64,000 nucleotides of DNA. It comes from Whitmania pigra (Eukaryota; Annelida; Clitellata; Hirudinida; Haemopidae). Positions 13,111-26,720 of the stretch are shown one piece after another (positions within the stretch are counted from its first letter, which is position 1; every line of letters starts with the position of its first letter). The translations under genes were made by a program, and so were the position numbers. The stretch spans positions 1,020,001 to 1,084,000 of the forward strand of contig JAJTWR010000341.1 of NCBI GenBank assembly GCA_021613335.1, written 5' to 3'. The notes beneath the pieces are model-generated. The model was given only the letters and a program-made list of their open reading frames with translations. It made no database searches and had not been told where the DNA came from.

Positions 13111-13190
13111 AAAATCAACCCATGTTGACAGTTTGTTTTAGACCCAATAAAATCTCGTTTCATCAAATTTTTAACATGGTTATACATTTA
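13111..13190 (+). repeat. NELF-C/D 3'UTR-like fragment
   Basis: Starting AAATCAACCCATGTTGACAG, this matches the region just after the NELF-C/D stop (7690-7760) almost base for base, then diverges. It marks a unit junction in the array. Confidence 0.75.
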
Positions 13191-13667
13191 AAAACTCTAT
13201 GTCTATGGCGTCCGTCTCGTTGTATTAGATAGCGGGAACTATGGGATTTTAGCGAAATTTTTTAAAGACATCCAAAAGACAGAAGGTGCAAATTTTGCGT
13301 GAAAAAAATTAGATCAAATCCCGGAATTACATAGAACATAGAACTGAATCAAACTGGGCTTAATGATTTTATTCAAACGGTAATAAAACTGTCATAAATG
13401 AATGTTGGTTGTTGATTTCATTGTGTTGTTTATCACGAAAACATTTGCGAAGCAGAAAATTTTTGAAGATTTGATTTTATTTGGGATTTGATTTAATTTG
13501 AAATTTTGAGATTTGGTTATTGAGATATAATTCATTTTACAAATGATTTGAAATTTGACCATGCAGAGTTGAATTGAGATTTGCCCATCACTGATGCTCA
13601 TGAACATGGCCGATCATTTTGTTTCATTGTATGAATACGTATTATTTGGAACATTCTTACTTATGAC

Positions 13668-14433
13668 CAGGGACGCCCCTTGAGGGGGCAGCTTGCCTCC
13701 CCCCCCCCCCCCTTGGAACAGACTGAAATAAGTTGGGAAAATAAGGGTTCACAATTTAAATGCATATTATAATAATTCCTACAAGGTTTAGGATTTAAAG
13801 TTACAACAAATACTTAAAATGGAATAATGTCCGCCCATCTCTCTTAGTATTAAATTAAATTTGCCATTGGTTGGATATTTCGTTGTCTTGGTGATTTTGT
13901 TTACTTTAATAATTTGTTGACGGTTATTTGAAAGTTTGAGTTTTTAATACGTGTTATAATAACTTATTATTAATAAGCGCTTAATTGGTAATAATAACAA
14001 GTATTACTATAGTTTAATAAATCTAATCGACAAGTTGTTATTACGATTCCGCAGTAATTACCAGTAAATAGTACATCTTATGGCTCGTTATAATCCTGTT
14101 TTAAAAAGATGGTTTGAGGACGTTAAGCTGAGACCCTATCATGTTTCATATCTAAGCCATAGATCGCAAAATGAATTTGTTTAATTAATTGCGAACACTC
14201 TCAAAAGCAAAATCATTAAAGAAATTTCTGACAATCAGTTTTCTCTTTTCTCTCTCTTTTCAATCGTATGATTTTGCTGATTCAATATCGGGAAAGTTTA
14301 AAGGAGCTCAACAGAAAGTATCTGAGTTGGTTGGCCAATCATTTCCGATATGTTTAATATTTTAGAAGAATTTTTGGAGGTGGGAAAAACTGTCCTTCAT
14401 GCCCCCCACTATTTTGCCTTCGGTACGTCCCTG
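13668..14433 (+). mobile_element. hAT element, 766 bp, with transposase remnant
   Basis: Terminal inverted repeats CAGGGACG and CGTCCCTG are flanked by the 8-bp target duplication CTTATGAC at 13660-13667 and 14434-14441. Eight bases and this terminus are hallmarks of hAT. Inside, from about 14080, a plus frame resembles a hAT transposase: YNPVLKRWFEDV, then YLSHRSQNEFV and an in-frame stop. It is non-autonomous. The empty site continues as ordinary unit spacer on both sides. Confidence 0.88.
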
Positions 14434-15837
14434 CTTATGACCTTCAAACTTAAACGTGTGGTGGTTATGCACGTGTGTGTTATATGTAAGAAAGTAGGAC
14501 AAAGTTTATCAGTGGGTTTTAGCTTTTTTTCCCTACACATGGCCCTTTTCGGCCTCCCCTAAATCCGCCACTGGCGCATAATGTACTCAGATGCAAAATA
14601 ACTGAAGAATATTGATAATCAATATAGTTATAGTGCAAAATAGTGAATATTGAAGCTGAATAATATTACAGCCGCTGTCGATTTATAAATAATAAGTCGC
14701 CGCCGATTTTACATCACAGTCAAATTCGATTCCATTCATAATAGCGTAAGTTTATTTGTTAGACATCGAATAATTATTTAGTATTAAAAAAAATTACAAA
14801 TTATAAATATGCAAATAAGTTATAAATAAATTATACAAATTAATAATAAATTATAAATATGAAAATAGCATTTTCTTATGTTAAAAGTCGATGCATGTTT
14901 GTAAAATCTAGGCACACTACATTTACTTTATGCAATTATAAACTGATAATACATGTATGCAGATTTTCATTTATTGGAAATATTATTTTTATTACACGGT
15001 TAATTGAAAGCAAAATGCGACATGAAGGGAATAATGCATTTTCATATATTAAAATGACCAATGTAAAATCAAGCCTCGTAAAGCCACGAATAGCCAGCTA
15101 AATTCTTTCATGCCAAGATGTTTCTTAAAAACCCTAGGCTCCAATATCTATCTCTTGTACAGATGTGAAAGATGAGTTAGGATTCAAGGCGATGTAACCC
15201 TTCTTAAAATCTTGTAAAGGTTGATGCTTGAGCTGAATAATTGTAAATTAAAAATTGTTATTATGATTATAAATAGGTTTTATTAAAATAAATTGATTAT
15301 TTACCAGTCTCTGGAAATGGTCCTTACAAATTTTTAACCTATTCTAAAATAAAGATTTATAATTTGGTTAATTTTATTAATAGTCAATGCAAATATGTTT
15401 GTGAATAAGCTACAATATTATATATTTATTCTTTCATCTTTAGAAATTTGCAAACTGGTAACTAGATGTGTCACCTTACTGCGATAAAAATAAATATTAT
15501 TTATTGCAAAAGTAAAATTATTTATATATTAATCATACTTACATTATAAAGTCGTGACTCCAAATACCTTCAAACGTTGTTATAGCATCCCTAGAAAATA
15601 TAATGATATAATTAAAATATCCATTGATCATCGAATTAGACTTTTTTTAAATATGAACTAACACACAATATTTCAAACTAGAGATATCATACATTATATC
15701 AGCCAATATTGCCTGAAACATTTAATGTTAATAATTAATTAATGATATTATAATAACCAATCACAACAAAGATGAAAAATTTCGTGTACCTGATAATCAG
15801 GTTATCACTCATAATAAAGTAAAAGAATATTATAAAA

Positions 15838-17538
15838 CTATCTGTCAACCTTCTCCATTTTCCTCATGTTACAGCCAGTAAACAGAAGTGACTTATCTTC
15901 GGTTCGAAACCTCCAGCCCGACAGCATTTGCACCAAATAACTGGTTTTGAAAGTATATTTATAAAAAGAGCAGGAGTAATCCATGTATTTCAAACAAGAT
16001 TGAAAGTCTGTTTTTGATCCAATCTAAGAAATAATAAATTAAAATTAAATACTCAAAATATAGCATTTGTTTTTTATGTCTATATAATGGCTTGTTTGTT
16101 TGACTCAATAAATTCATAAACCACTTAAAAAATAAACGAAAAAAGTAAAAAATATTCTGGTTTTATTACATTCTTGGCAACTTGTTTTAAATGTTTTGGA
16201 ATAACTTTCCCATAATTGCAACCAACATAATTCAACTTTTTTCCATTCAGTGAATTCAATTCTATTCTGTTTAATAAAAAACAAGAGATTATTTAGAACC
16301 CAAAAACTATTTAATTACAAAAGTATCAGTAGTAGTATCAACAGTCATCAAATGAAGGTCTTACATTAGATTATATCGAGGAAGAGTCAGGTTTTCAAGT
16401 TTAGGCAGGATGTTCACAAGTTTCTTTCCAGGAGGAATATTCGAAGGGATTGCAGATAAACTTAAAGTTCTAAATTAACAACACAATTTAGTTCAAAATG
16501 CTACAAAGTTGAATGAATTGTTAATGTACATTACCGCAGACTTTTTAGATGCACAATATTCATTTTACTACTAAAATCTATGTCCTCGACAGTAAGAGAT
16601 TCTAAATTTTGGAGAACTTTTAAGGAGTCGATAAAATTCATAAACAACTGCTTTTCCACAAACGTTAAATAATGCGAGTTACGATATCCAAAAAGACAAA
16701 GTTTCTTCAAAGAATCAGAACATGACGTAAAATCAAATCTTTTGAAAAGTCCAACAGGTACGGCGTCGAAATTAATGCAGAGAGCTTTCAACTTTGGAAA
16801 TTTTATCACGGATTTGTTGTGCAATTTTTTTTTAATACTGTCATAACATTAAATAATATTAAATATTATTTATAATGAAATACCTTTTGAGATTTAACTA
16901 TCCAAATTAAAAACAACTCTAATATAAAATATTTTAATCATACAATGTGTTTACAATGGTTTACTAACTGTACATAATGAGGCGTATAACGATAATCAAT
17001 CTCAAGAACTTCGATAGTTGAAGAAAACTTTTCAATGACGTCCAACATGGCATCCGTCAAACGATTCGTTCGAAAACTCAATCGCTTTATTGGAAAATCT
17101 GACTTTTCCATTTGTAACAGATCGTCGAGAGTCAATGTCCTCAGTCTTAGGTCAATGTTCACCCAGTTTAAAGCATCTCTATTTGAAAGGCAGGCTGTCA
17201 AGGACTTGGGAGGTATTATCCAGAATATTTCGTTGCTTTTATTTTGGATGTTTTCGAACAACCTCGGCGGTAGACAAATATTTTTTTTTAGCTCTTTTGT
17301 TAAATAAAAATAGATTTAGTTTATTTTTTGGCTTTAGGTTTAGTCATTTGTCACAGAGTTCATTAACTGAATTTGGCCAATAAATCACAATAATTAAATA
17401 TATTTCATGAATTAAACAATTAAACAATAAATGTTTTATCAAACCTCCTCCGTTTCCCAAAAATATTCTGCCAAAATTGACCACAGAACTTTTTAAGATG
17501 CAATCCCTCAAACTTTTGACTTTTAATGTTCTTGACAT
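15838..17538 (-). CDS. LRR protein, array copy 2
   Basis: Exons 17445-17538, 16969-17293, 16535-16837, 16365-16469, 16170-16266, 15838-16023, total 1110 bases in frame, 369 aa. Splice phases are the same as copy 1. Exon 2 uses acceptor aaaag and reads ELKKNICLPPRLFENIQ. The last exon contains LSGWRFRTEDKSLLFTGC and ends in TAG rather than TAA. The exon-2 donor is gttagt after GTACA; reading through it instead gives a false stop a few codons later. All six exons are open despite clear divergence in introns and spacers. Function unknown beyond an LRR scaffold. Confidence 0.82.
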
Positions 17539-18036
17539 TTTGAACGATTCTGATAAAGTAAGTAATTATTGCAAACAGAAATAAATAAGCACTGATATGT
17601 CGGTGGCTCAATGCAGCACGTTCATTTAAGTTAGTTACTGACGATATTAAATATTATATTTATTTTTATTTTAAAGTAAAATTTTGTAAAAATTTAAACA
17701 ATAATTTTAAATTTTCAATTATTAGATGCGCTCAATCTTGCTCAGTTTCTCGTCAAATTGTTTAATAAATCGCCCTATATCCGACCTATCAGTTATAATT
17801 AAACTACTGGAAAGACTGATTCTTGTCAGCCATTCTTGAATTACGAAATATCTCAACTAGGGCTGCGAACAATTAAAATGTTCTTGATCGATTAATCAAA
17901 ACTTCTTTCTGATCGATTAAATTTGATTATTTATAACGTACGTATATTTCCAACTTTTGTTAGCCGATCTTAGTCTATTAGTCATTGTGCAGTACATGCA
18001 ATCATGCATCTTCCTGAGGGCATGAACGCACTTCTT

Positions 18037-18138
18037 AAAAAAGTAATGTTTTATTAACGTCCGTTGCATGTCTAGATGATTAGGACGGTGCACCCGCAGC
18101 GGGGTTTGAACCCCGTGCTGCCATAGTGAGAGGAGCAG
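18037..18138 (-). mobile_element. tRNA-derived SINE (unit 2)
   Basis: Flanked by the 13-bp duplication GAACGCACTTCTT at 18024-18036 and 18139-18151. On the minus strand it has a tRNA B-box-like GGTTCAAACCC (18102-18112), then a tail TCCTAATCATCTAGACATGC, AACGGACG and an A-rich end. No full cloverleaf can be drawn. The same insertion is in unit 3. Confidence 0.8.
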
Positions 18139-20210
18139 GAACGCACTTCTTAATCGATCCACTATTTATATAGCGTCCTTATCCGAAGGCGCTTTCTGGC
18201 AGTGCAGGTTGCGTGCGAACACGGCATATAACGACTGTTATTATCGCCGCATGCAGGAATGCCACCCAAGCGGCCAATCTTCACCTTGTTAACAATAGCT
18301 ATCCTTGATGTGGTTCAATCACTGTTGCGTATCTGGCAACAGCACACTCAACAACAGCGCATAATCAAATTTGTGAATAGTTTAATTGAAAAGTTATATA
18401 ATATGTTTAAACTTTCAATTTATTTTTTCAATTTTTTTCAGTGCTCATGAACATGGCCGATCATTTTGTTTCATTGTATGAGATGGGTAAAAACAATGAC
18501 AACAAACAATAGAACTGAACCAACATTCGCACTCGAACAACCCAAATAGGCTAAATGTCAATCCTAAAAAGTGCGCCTATTGTTTTTCGAGGTTTTTGCG
18601 GCTGAGCATGGGATCTCTTCCTGTCCAGCAAATAATTTTTAGTACAGGATTCACAAAAGCTGATTAATATAATAAGGCTCTATATAAATGGTCTCCGTTA
18701 TATGTAAGTTCAATTTTACTCAATTTCATGCATGACATCATTTTATTGTATGCAAACATCCTACAAAGATCCAATTAAATTTAAAGATTAGAACCATTAG
18801 AATATGCAAAATAGCATTATTGGGAACTTCCGTACCTTCAAAATTAAACGTGTGGTGGTTACGCACGTGTGTTTGTTATATGTAAGAATGTAGGACAAAG
18901 TTTATCAGTGGATTAGAGCTTTGTTTTCTTAGACTTTAAAACTGACGAAGGGGGCATGGCCTTTGCGGCCAACCCTAAATCCGCCATTTGCGCATAATGT
19001 ACTCAGACACAAAAATTACCGAAGAATATTGATAATCAATATATTTATAGTGCAGAATATTGTATCATTAATGACTGTAATCCAATGTAATGACTTTCTG
19101 GAGGCGCTAAACAACTGGAGGTATTACCTTTTATTAAAATACTTGGGAACCGCCGAGCCCAGCCGACAGCTGATTTGAAGTTAAGCCGAGCCAAGCTGAA
19201 TAATATCACAGCCATTGTCGATTTATAAATCGTAAGTCGACGCCGATTTTACAGCAAAGTCAAATTCGATTCCATTCATAATAGCGTGAAAGCGGTTTTA
19301 GGTGCTTGATTCGTCATCATAAAATATGTGCCAGTTTCCGACACGATGATTCATACTGCTCAACATCACAACACGACAATATAATTAATATTTTTAGTTC
19401 TACTACTTCAACATTTGCAACTTTATTTTCATATATAAAACTGACCAAAGTAAAATCAAGCCTAGTAAAGCTACGACTAGCCAGCTAAATTGTTTTAAGC
19501 ATGTTTCTTAATAACTCTAGGCTCCCATGTCTATCTTGTACAGCTGTGAAATGGATGAGTTAGGATTCAAGGCGATGTAACCCTTCTTAAAATCTTGTAA
19601 AGGTTGATGCTTGAGTTGAATAATTGTAAATGAAAGATTATTGGTTTATTTTTTTAAATAATTTGAATATTTACCAGTTTGCCGAAAAGGTACTTATACA
19701 CTTTTAACCTAGCCTAAAATAAAGATTTATAAATTGGTTAATTTTATTAATAGTCAATGCAAATATGTTTGTGAATAAGCTACAATATCATACATTTATT
19801 CTTTCATCTTTAGAAATTTGCAAACTGGTAACTAGATTGGTCACTTTACTGCGATAAAAATAAATATTACTTATTGCAAAACAAATAAAATTCTTTATAT
19901 ATTAATCATAGATACCCTATAAAGTCGTGACTCCAAATATCTACAAACATTGTTATAGTATACCTAGAAAATATAATGATATGAAAATAAACCATTGATC
20001 ATCAAATTAGACTTTGTTTAAATATAAACTAACACATAATATTCCAAATTATAGTTACCCCTTATATTGGGCCAGAAGTGCCTGAAACATTTAATGTCAA
20101 TACTTAATTAATGATTTTATAATAACCATTCAGAACAAAGATGAAACATTTTGTTTCAACTGATAATCAGGTTATCACTCATGATAAAATACAAGAATAT
20201 TATAAAATAA

Positions 20211-21913
20211 TTATCTGTCAACCTTCTCAACTTTTATCCTGTCACATCCAGTAAACAAAAGTGATATATCTTCGGTTCGATACAGCATTAACAACAAATG
20301 ATTGGTTTTTTTTGCGTGTTCATAAAAAGAGCAGGAGTAATCCATGTACTTCAAACAAGATTGAAAGTCTGTGCATGATCCAATCTAAGAAATAAAAAAC
20401 TAAAATTGAATACTCAAAGTATAGCATTTGTTTTTTCTGTGTATATAACGGCTTGTTTGTTTGATTCAATAAACTCATAAATCACTTAAAAAGTTAACTA
20501 AAAAATTGAAAATATTCCGGTTTTATTACATTCTTGGCAACTTGTTTTAAATGTTCAGGAAAAACTTCCCCAAAATTGCAACCAACGTGATTCAACTCTT
20601 TCCCATTTAGTGAATTCAATTCATCACTGTTTAATGAAAAACAAGGAATTAATTAAAACCCAAAAACTATTTAATCACAAAAGTATCAGTAGTAGTATCA
20701 ACAGTCATCAAATGAAGGTCTTACATTAGATTATCTCGAGGAAGAGTCAGGTTTTCAAGTTTAGGCAGGATGTTCACAAGTCTCTGTCCAGCAGGAATAT
20801 TCGAAGGGATTACAGCTAAGTTTAAATTTCTAAATTAACAACACAATTTAGTTGAATATGCTACAAAGTTGAATGAATTGTTAATGTACATTACCTCAGA
20901 CTTTTTAGATGCACAATATTCATTTTACTACTAAAGTCTATGTCCTCGACAGTTAGAGATTCTAAATTTTGGAGAACTTTTAAGGAGTCGATAAAATTCA
21001 TAAACAACTGCTTTTCCACAAACGTTAAACTTTGGAAGTTACTATCTCCAAAAAAACAAAGTTTTTTCAAGGAATCAGAACATGACATAAAATCAAATCT
21101 TTTGAAAAGTCCAACAGGTACGGCGTCGAAATTAATGCAGAGAACTTTCAACTTCGGAAATTTTATCACGGATTTGTTGTGCAATTTTTTTTTAATACTG
21201 TCATAACATTAAATAATATTAAATATTATTTATAATGAAATACCTTTTGAGTTTTAACTATCCAAATTAAAAACAACTCTAATATAAAATATTTTAATCA
21301 TACAATGTGTTTACAATGGTTTACTAACTGTACATAATGAGGCGTGTAACGATAATCAATCTCAAGAACTTCGATAGTTGAAGAAAACTTTTCAATGACG
21401 TCCAACATGGCATCCGTCAAACGATTCGTTCGAAAACTCAATCGCTTTATTGGAAAATCTGACTTTTCGATTTGTAACAGATCGTCGAGAGTCAATGCCC
21501 TCATCCTTAGGTCAATGTTCACCCAGTTTAGAGCATCTCTATTTGAAAGGCATGCTGTCAAGGACTTGGGAGGTATTATCCAGAATATTTCGTTGCTTTT
21601 ATTTTGGATGTTTTCGAACAACCTCAGCGGTAGACAAATATGTTTCTTTAACGCTTTTTTTAAATAAAAATAGATTTAGTTTATTTTTTGGCTCATTGAT
21701 TGAATTTTGCAAACAAAAGTCAATTATTGATTATATTTACAAAAATTATCACAAATGATTGGGATAAAACGTAATTATTTTATGAATTAAACAATTAAAT
21801 AAAAAATGTCTTGTCAAACCTCCTCGACCTCCCAAAAATATTCTGTCAAAATTGACCACAGTACTTCTTAAGAGGGAATCCCTCAAACTTTTGACTTTTG
21901 TTGTTCTAGACAT
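20211..21913 (-). CDS. LRR protein, array copy 3
   Basis: Exons 21820-21913, 21329-21653, 20895-21197, 20725-20829, 20530-20626, 20211-20384, 1098 bases in frame, 365 aa. The N-terminus reads MSRTTKVKSLRDSLLRST, so the exon-1 cysteine of copy 1 is serine here. Exon 3 contains LCFFGDSNFQSLTF where others have LCLFGYRN or LCLFGDRN. Shares with copy 1 the shorter last exon. Exon 2 is closest to copy 2. This mixed similarity fits exchange between copies. Confidence 0.82.
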
Positions 21914-22639
21914 TTTGAACGATGAGAAAGTAATTAATTATCGTAAACAGAAATAAATAACCACTGATGTGTCGGTGGCTCAAAGCCTTCCTGTTCATTT
22001 AAATTAGCTATGGACGATATTAAATATTATGTTGATTTTAATTTTAAAATAAAATTTTATAAACATTTAACCAATTATTTTAAATTCAGTTATTAGCTGG
22101 GCTCAATCTTACTCATTTCCTCTTCAAATTGTTTAATAAATCACTTATTAGCGAGATTTTTCTAATTCAGTCTTACAAAATTCCCATTCACAAATAAAAC
22201 ACAAAACAAATGTCGAATTTTGGGATAAGATTTCTTACCGCCCTATATCCGACCTATCAGTTTTAATTAAACTACTAGTAAGACTGATTCCTGCCAGCCA
22301 TTCTTGAATTACGAAACATCTCAACTAGTGCTGCGAACGATTAAAATGTCCTTGATCGATTAATCAAAATTTCTTTCTGATCGATTAAATTTGATTATTG
22401 GCTTGAAAGAATTTAGCTGGCTACTAGCCAGTGGCTAGTCGTGGCTTTACGAGGTTTGATTTTACATTGCTAACCAATTGTCATTTTATACATGAAAATG
22501 CAGTTGTAAAGTGCAAATGTTCTACTATTTATTGAAAACGCATTATTCCTCTCATGTCGCATTTTGTACATATCGTTAATTTAAAAGTGATATTTATAAA
22601 TATATATTTACATTAAGAGAACATTATTTAATAAGAAAT

Positions 22640-22812
22640 AACCTAAAGTTAAGCCTGCAATGCAAGGCAGTACTTCATTTTGCCCCAACAACGGTATACC
22701 GTCTTATGACTTCTATTGAGTCTAATTTCTCTCCTCAGGGCAGATTGGGCCGGACATTCCATGAGGAAATGCTGCACATTTTCATCTTCCTGAGGGCATG
22801 AACGCACTTCTT
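22640..22812 (-). mobile_element. LINE reverse-transcriptase C-terminal relic
   Basis: On the minus strand it reads CPQEDENVQHFLMECP, the zinc-knuckle-like end found after the RT of many non-LTR retrotransposons, then SALRREIRLNRSHKTVYRCW and a stop near 22651. A SINE is inserted just upstream, so the long open frame over both is chimeric. Related sequence occurs at 27490-27564 and 28764-29036. Confidence 0.65.
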
Positions 22813-22912
22813 TTTTTTTTTTTTTTATTAACGTCCGTTGCATGTCTAGATGATTAGGACGGTGCACCCGCAGCGGGGTTTGAACCCCGTGCTGCCATAG
22901 TGAGAGGAGCAG
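22813..22912 (-). mobile_element. tRNA-derived SINE (unit 3)
   Basis: Same element and same GAACGCACTTCTT flanks as in unit 2 (22800-22812 and 22913-22925). It was copied with the unit rather than inserted twice. The A-tail is longer here, a pure run of T on the plus strand. Confidence 0.8.
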
Positions 22913-25010
22913 GAACGCACTTCTTAATCGATCCACTATTTATATAGCGCCCTTATCCGAAGGCGCTTTCTGGCACTGCAGACTGCGTGCGAACACGGCA
23001 TATAACGACTGTTATTACCACATGCAGAAATGCCACCCAAGCGGCCAATCTTCACCTTGTTAACAATCGCTGTACTTGATATGGTTCAATCACTGTTGCG
23101 TATCTGGCAACAGCACACTCAACAATAGCGCATAATCAAACTTGTGAATAGTTTAATTGAAAAGTTATATAATATGTTTAAACTTTCAATTTATTTTTTC
23201 AATTTTTTTCAGTGCTCATGAACATGGCCGATCATTTTGTTTCATTGTATGAGATGGGTAAAAACAATGACAACAAACAATAGAACTGAACCAACATTCG
23301 CACTCGAACAACACAATAGGCTAAATGTCAATCTTAAAAAGTGCGCCCATTGTTTTTCGAGGTTTTTGCGGCTGAGCATGGGATCTCTTCCTGTCCAGCA
23401 AATAATTTTTAGTACAGGATTCACAAAAGCTGATTAATATAATAAGGCTCTATATAAATGGTCCCCGTTATATGTAAGTTCAATTTTACTCAATTTCATG
23501 CATGACATCATTTTATTGTATGCAAACATCCTACAAAGATCCAATTAAATTTAAAGATTAGAACCATTAGAATATGCAAAATAGCATTATTGGGAACTTC
23601 CGTACCTTCAAAATTAAACGTGTGGTGGTTACGCACGTGTGTTTGTTATATGTAAGAATGTAGGACAAAGTTTATCAGTGGATTAGAGCTTTGTTTTCTT
23701 AGACTTTAAAACTGACGAAGGGGGCATGGCCTTTGCGGCCAACCCTAAATCCGCCATTTGCGCATAATGTACTCAGACACAAAAATTACCGAAGAATATT
23801 GATAATCAATATATTTATAGTGCAGAATATTGTATCATTAATGACTGTAATCCAATGTAATGACTTTCTGGAGGCGCTAAACAACTGGAGGTATTACCTT
23901 TTATTAAAATACTTGGGAACCGCCGAGCCCAGCCGACAGCTGATTTGAAGTTAAGCCGAGCCAAGCTGAATAATATCACAGCCACTGTCGATTTATAAAT
24001 CGTGAGTCGCCGCCGATTTTACAGCAAAGTCCAATTCGATTCCATTCATAATAGCGTGACAGTGGTTACAGGTGCTTGATTCGTCATCGTAAAATATGTG
24101 CCAGTTTCCGACACGATGATTCATACTTGTCAATATCACAACACGACAATATAATAATATTTTTAGTTCTATTCTACTTCAACATTTGCAACTTTATTTT
24201 CATATATAAAACTGACCAAAGTAAAATCAAGCTAAGTAAAGCCACGACTAGCCAGCTGAATTCTTTTAAGCCAAGATGTTTCTAAATAACTCTAGGCTCC
24301 CATATATGTATATTGTACAGCTGTGAAATGGATGAGTTAGGATTCAAGGCGATGTAACCCTTCTTAAAATCTTGAAAAGGTTGATCCTTGAGCTGAATAA
24401 TTGTAAATAAAAATTATTATTATGATTGTAAATAGGTTTTATTAAAATAATTGTTAGTTAAGTATTCGCAAGTTCTATTGGATCTTATAGAATTCTAACC
24501 TATCCTAAAAATAAAGATTTATAATTGGTTAATTTTATTAATAGTCAATGAAAATATGTTTGTGAATAAGCTACAATATCATACATTTTATTTATTCTTT
24601 CATCTTTAGAAATTTGCAAACTGGTAACTAGATGGGTCACTTTACTGTGATAAAAATAAATATCACTTATTGCAAAACAAATAAAATTCTTTATATATTA
24701 ATCATAGTTACCCTATAAAGTCGTGACTCCAAATATCTACAGACATTGTTACAGTATACCTAGAAAATATAATGATATGATTAAAATACCCATTGATCAT
24801 CAAATTAGACTTTGTTTAAATATAAACTAACACATAATATCCCAAATTATAGTTACCCCACATTATTTGGGCCAGAAGTGCCTGAAACATTTAATGTCAA
24901 TACTTAATTAATGATTTTATAATAACCAATCAGAACAAAGATGAAACATTTCGTGTCAACTAATAATCATGTTATCACTCATGATAAAATACAAGAATAT
25001 TATAAAATAA

Positions 25011-26720
25011 TTATCTGTCAACCTTCTCAATTTTCATCATATCACATCCAGTAAACAGAAGTGATATATCTTCGGTTCGATACCTCCAGTCCGACATCAT
25101 TTTCAGCAATTCATAGGTTTTTTGTGCGTATTCATAAAAAGAGCAGGAGTAATCCATGTACTTCAAACGAGATTGAAAGTCTGTGCGTGATCCAATCTAA
25201 GAAATAATAAATTAAAATTAAATACTCAAAATATAGCATTTGGTTGTTTGTGTATATAACGGCTTGTTTGTTTGATTCAATAAACTCATAAACCAGTTTA
25301 AAAATTTACTAAAAAATAAAAAATGTTTCGGTTTTATTACATTCTTGGCAACTTGTTTTAAATGTTCAGGAATAACTTTCCCATAATGGTAACCAACGTA
25401 ATTCAACTTTTTCCCATTCAGTGAATTCAATTCTATTCTGTTTAATAAAAAACAAGGGATTATTTAGAATCCAAAAACTATTTAATTACAAAAATATCAG
25501 TAGCTCAACAGTCATCGAGTGAAGGTCTTACATTAGATTAAGTAGAGGAAGAGTCAGGTTTTCAAGTTTAGGCAGGATGTTCACAAGTGTCTGTCCAGGA
25601 TGAATATTCGAAGGGATTGCAGATAAGCTTAAAGTTCTAAATTAACAACATGATTTAGTTCAAAATGCTAGAAAGTTGAATGAAATGTTAATGTACATTA
25701 CCGCAGACTTTTTAGATGCACAATATTCATTTTTCTACAAAAGCCTTTGTCCTCAACGGTTAGAGATTCTAAATTTTGGAAAACTTTTAAGGAGTCGATA
25801 AAATTCAAAAACAACTGGTCTTCTGTTAAATTTGGCAAGTTACGATCTCCAAAAAGACAAAGTTTCTTCAAGGAATCAGAACATGACGTAAAATCAAATC
25901 TTTTGAAAAGTCCAAAAGGAACGGCGTCGAAATTAATGCAGAGAACTTTCAACTTTGGCAATTTTATCACGGATTGGTTGTGCCTTTTTTCTAAAATACT
26001 GTCATAAATTTAAAAAATATTAAAAACTATTTACAGTGAAATACCACTTACGATTTAATTATCTAAATTAAAAACACCTCTATTATCAAATATTTTAATC
26101 ATACAATGTGTTTACAATGGCTTACTAACTGTACATAATCAGGTCTATAACGATAATCAATCTCAAGAACTTCGATGGTTGAAGAAAACTTTTCAATGAC
26201 GTCCAACATGGCATCCGTCAAATGATTCGTTCCAAAACTTAAACGGTTTATTGGAAAATATGACTTTTCCATTAAATTTTGTAACAGATAGTCAAGTGTC
26301 AATGTCCCCACCCTTAGGTCAATGTTCACCCAGTTTAAAGCATTCCTCTTTGAAAGGCATGCTCGTAAGAACTTGGGAGGTATTATCCAGAATATGTCGT
26401 TGCTTTTATCTAGTATGTTTTCAAACAACCTCGGAGGTAGACAAATATGTTTCTTTAACACTTTTTTAAAAATAAAAATAGATTTAGTCTATTTTTAGCT
26501 CATTGATTGAATTTTGTAAATAAAAGTCAATAGTTGATTATATTTACAAAAATTATCCCAAATTATTCGGATAAAACGTAATTATTTCATAAATTAAACA
26601 ATTACACAATAAATGTCTTATCAAACCTCCTCCATCTCCTAAAAATATTTTGTCAAAATTGACCACAGTACTTTTTAAGATGCAATCCCTCAAACTTTTG
26701 ACTTTTATTGTTCTTAACAT
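25011..26720 (-). CDS. LRR protein, array copy 4
   Basis: Exons 26627-26720, 26130-26460, 25702-25998, 25532-25636, 25341-25437, 25011-25196, 1110 bases in frame, 369 aa. It starts MLRTIKVKSLRDCILKST. Exon 2 carries two extra residues (LLQNLMEKS) and exon 3 lacks two (LPNLTEDQLF), so both indels keep the frame. The last exon has MMSDWRYRTEDISLLFTGC. Flanks are nearly identical to copy 1 on the 5' side. Frame-preserving indels argue that the protein is under constraint. Confidence 0.82.

Noticed and set aside
18085..18130. tRNA gene on the minus strand
   Set aside because: Only a B-box-like GGTTCAAACCC and T-arm-like stem are visible; no acceptor stem or anticodon arm closes. It has a LINE-like tail and target duplications, so it is a SINE.
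22649..22936. 95-codon protein on the minus strand
   Set aside because: It runs across a SINE poly(A) tail into a LINE relic, so it is a chimera.
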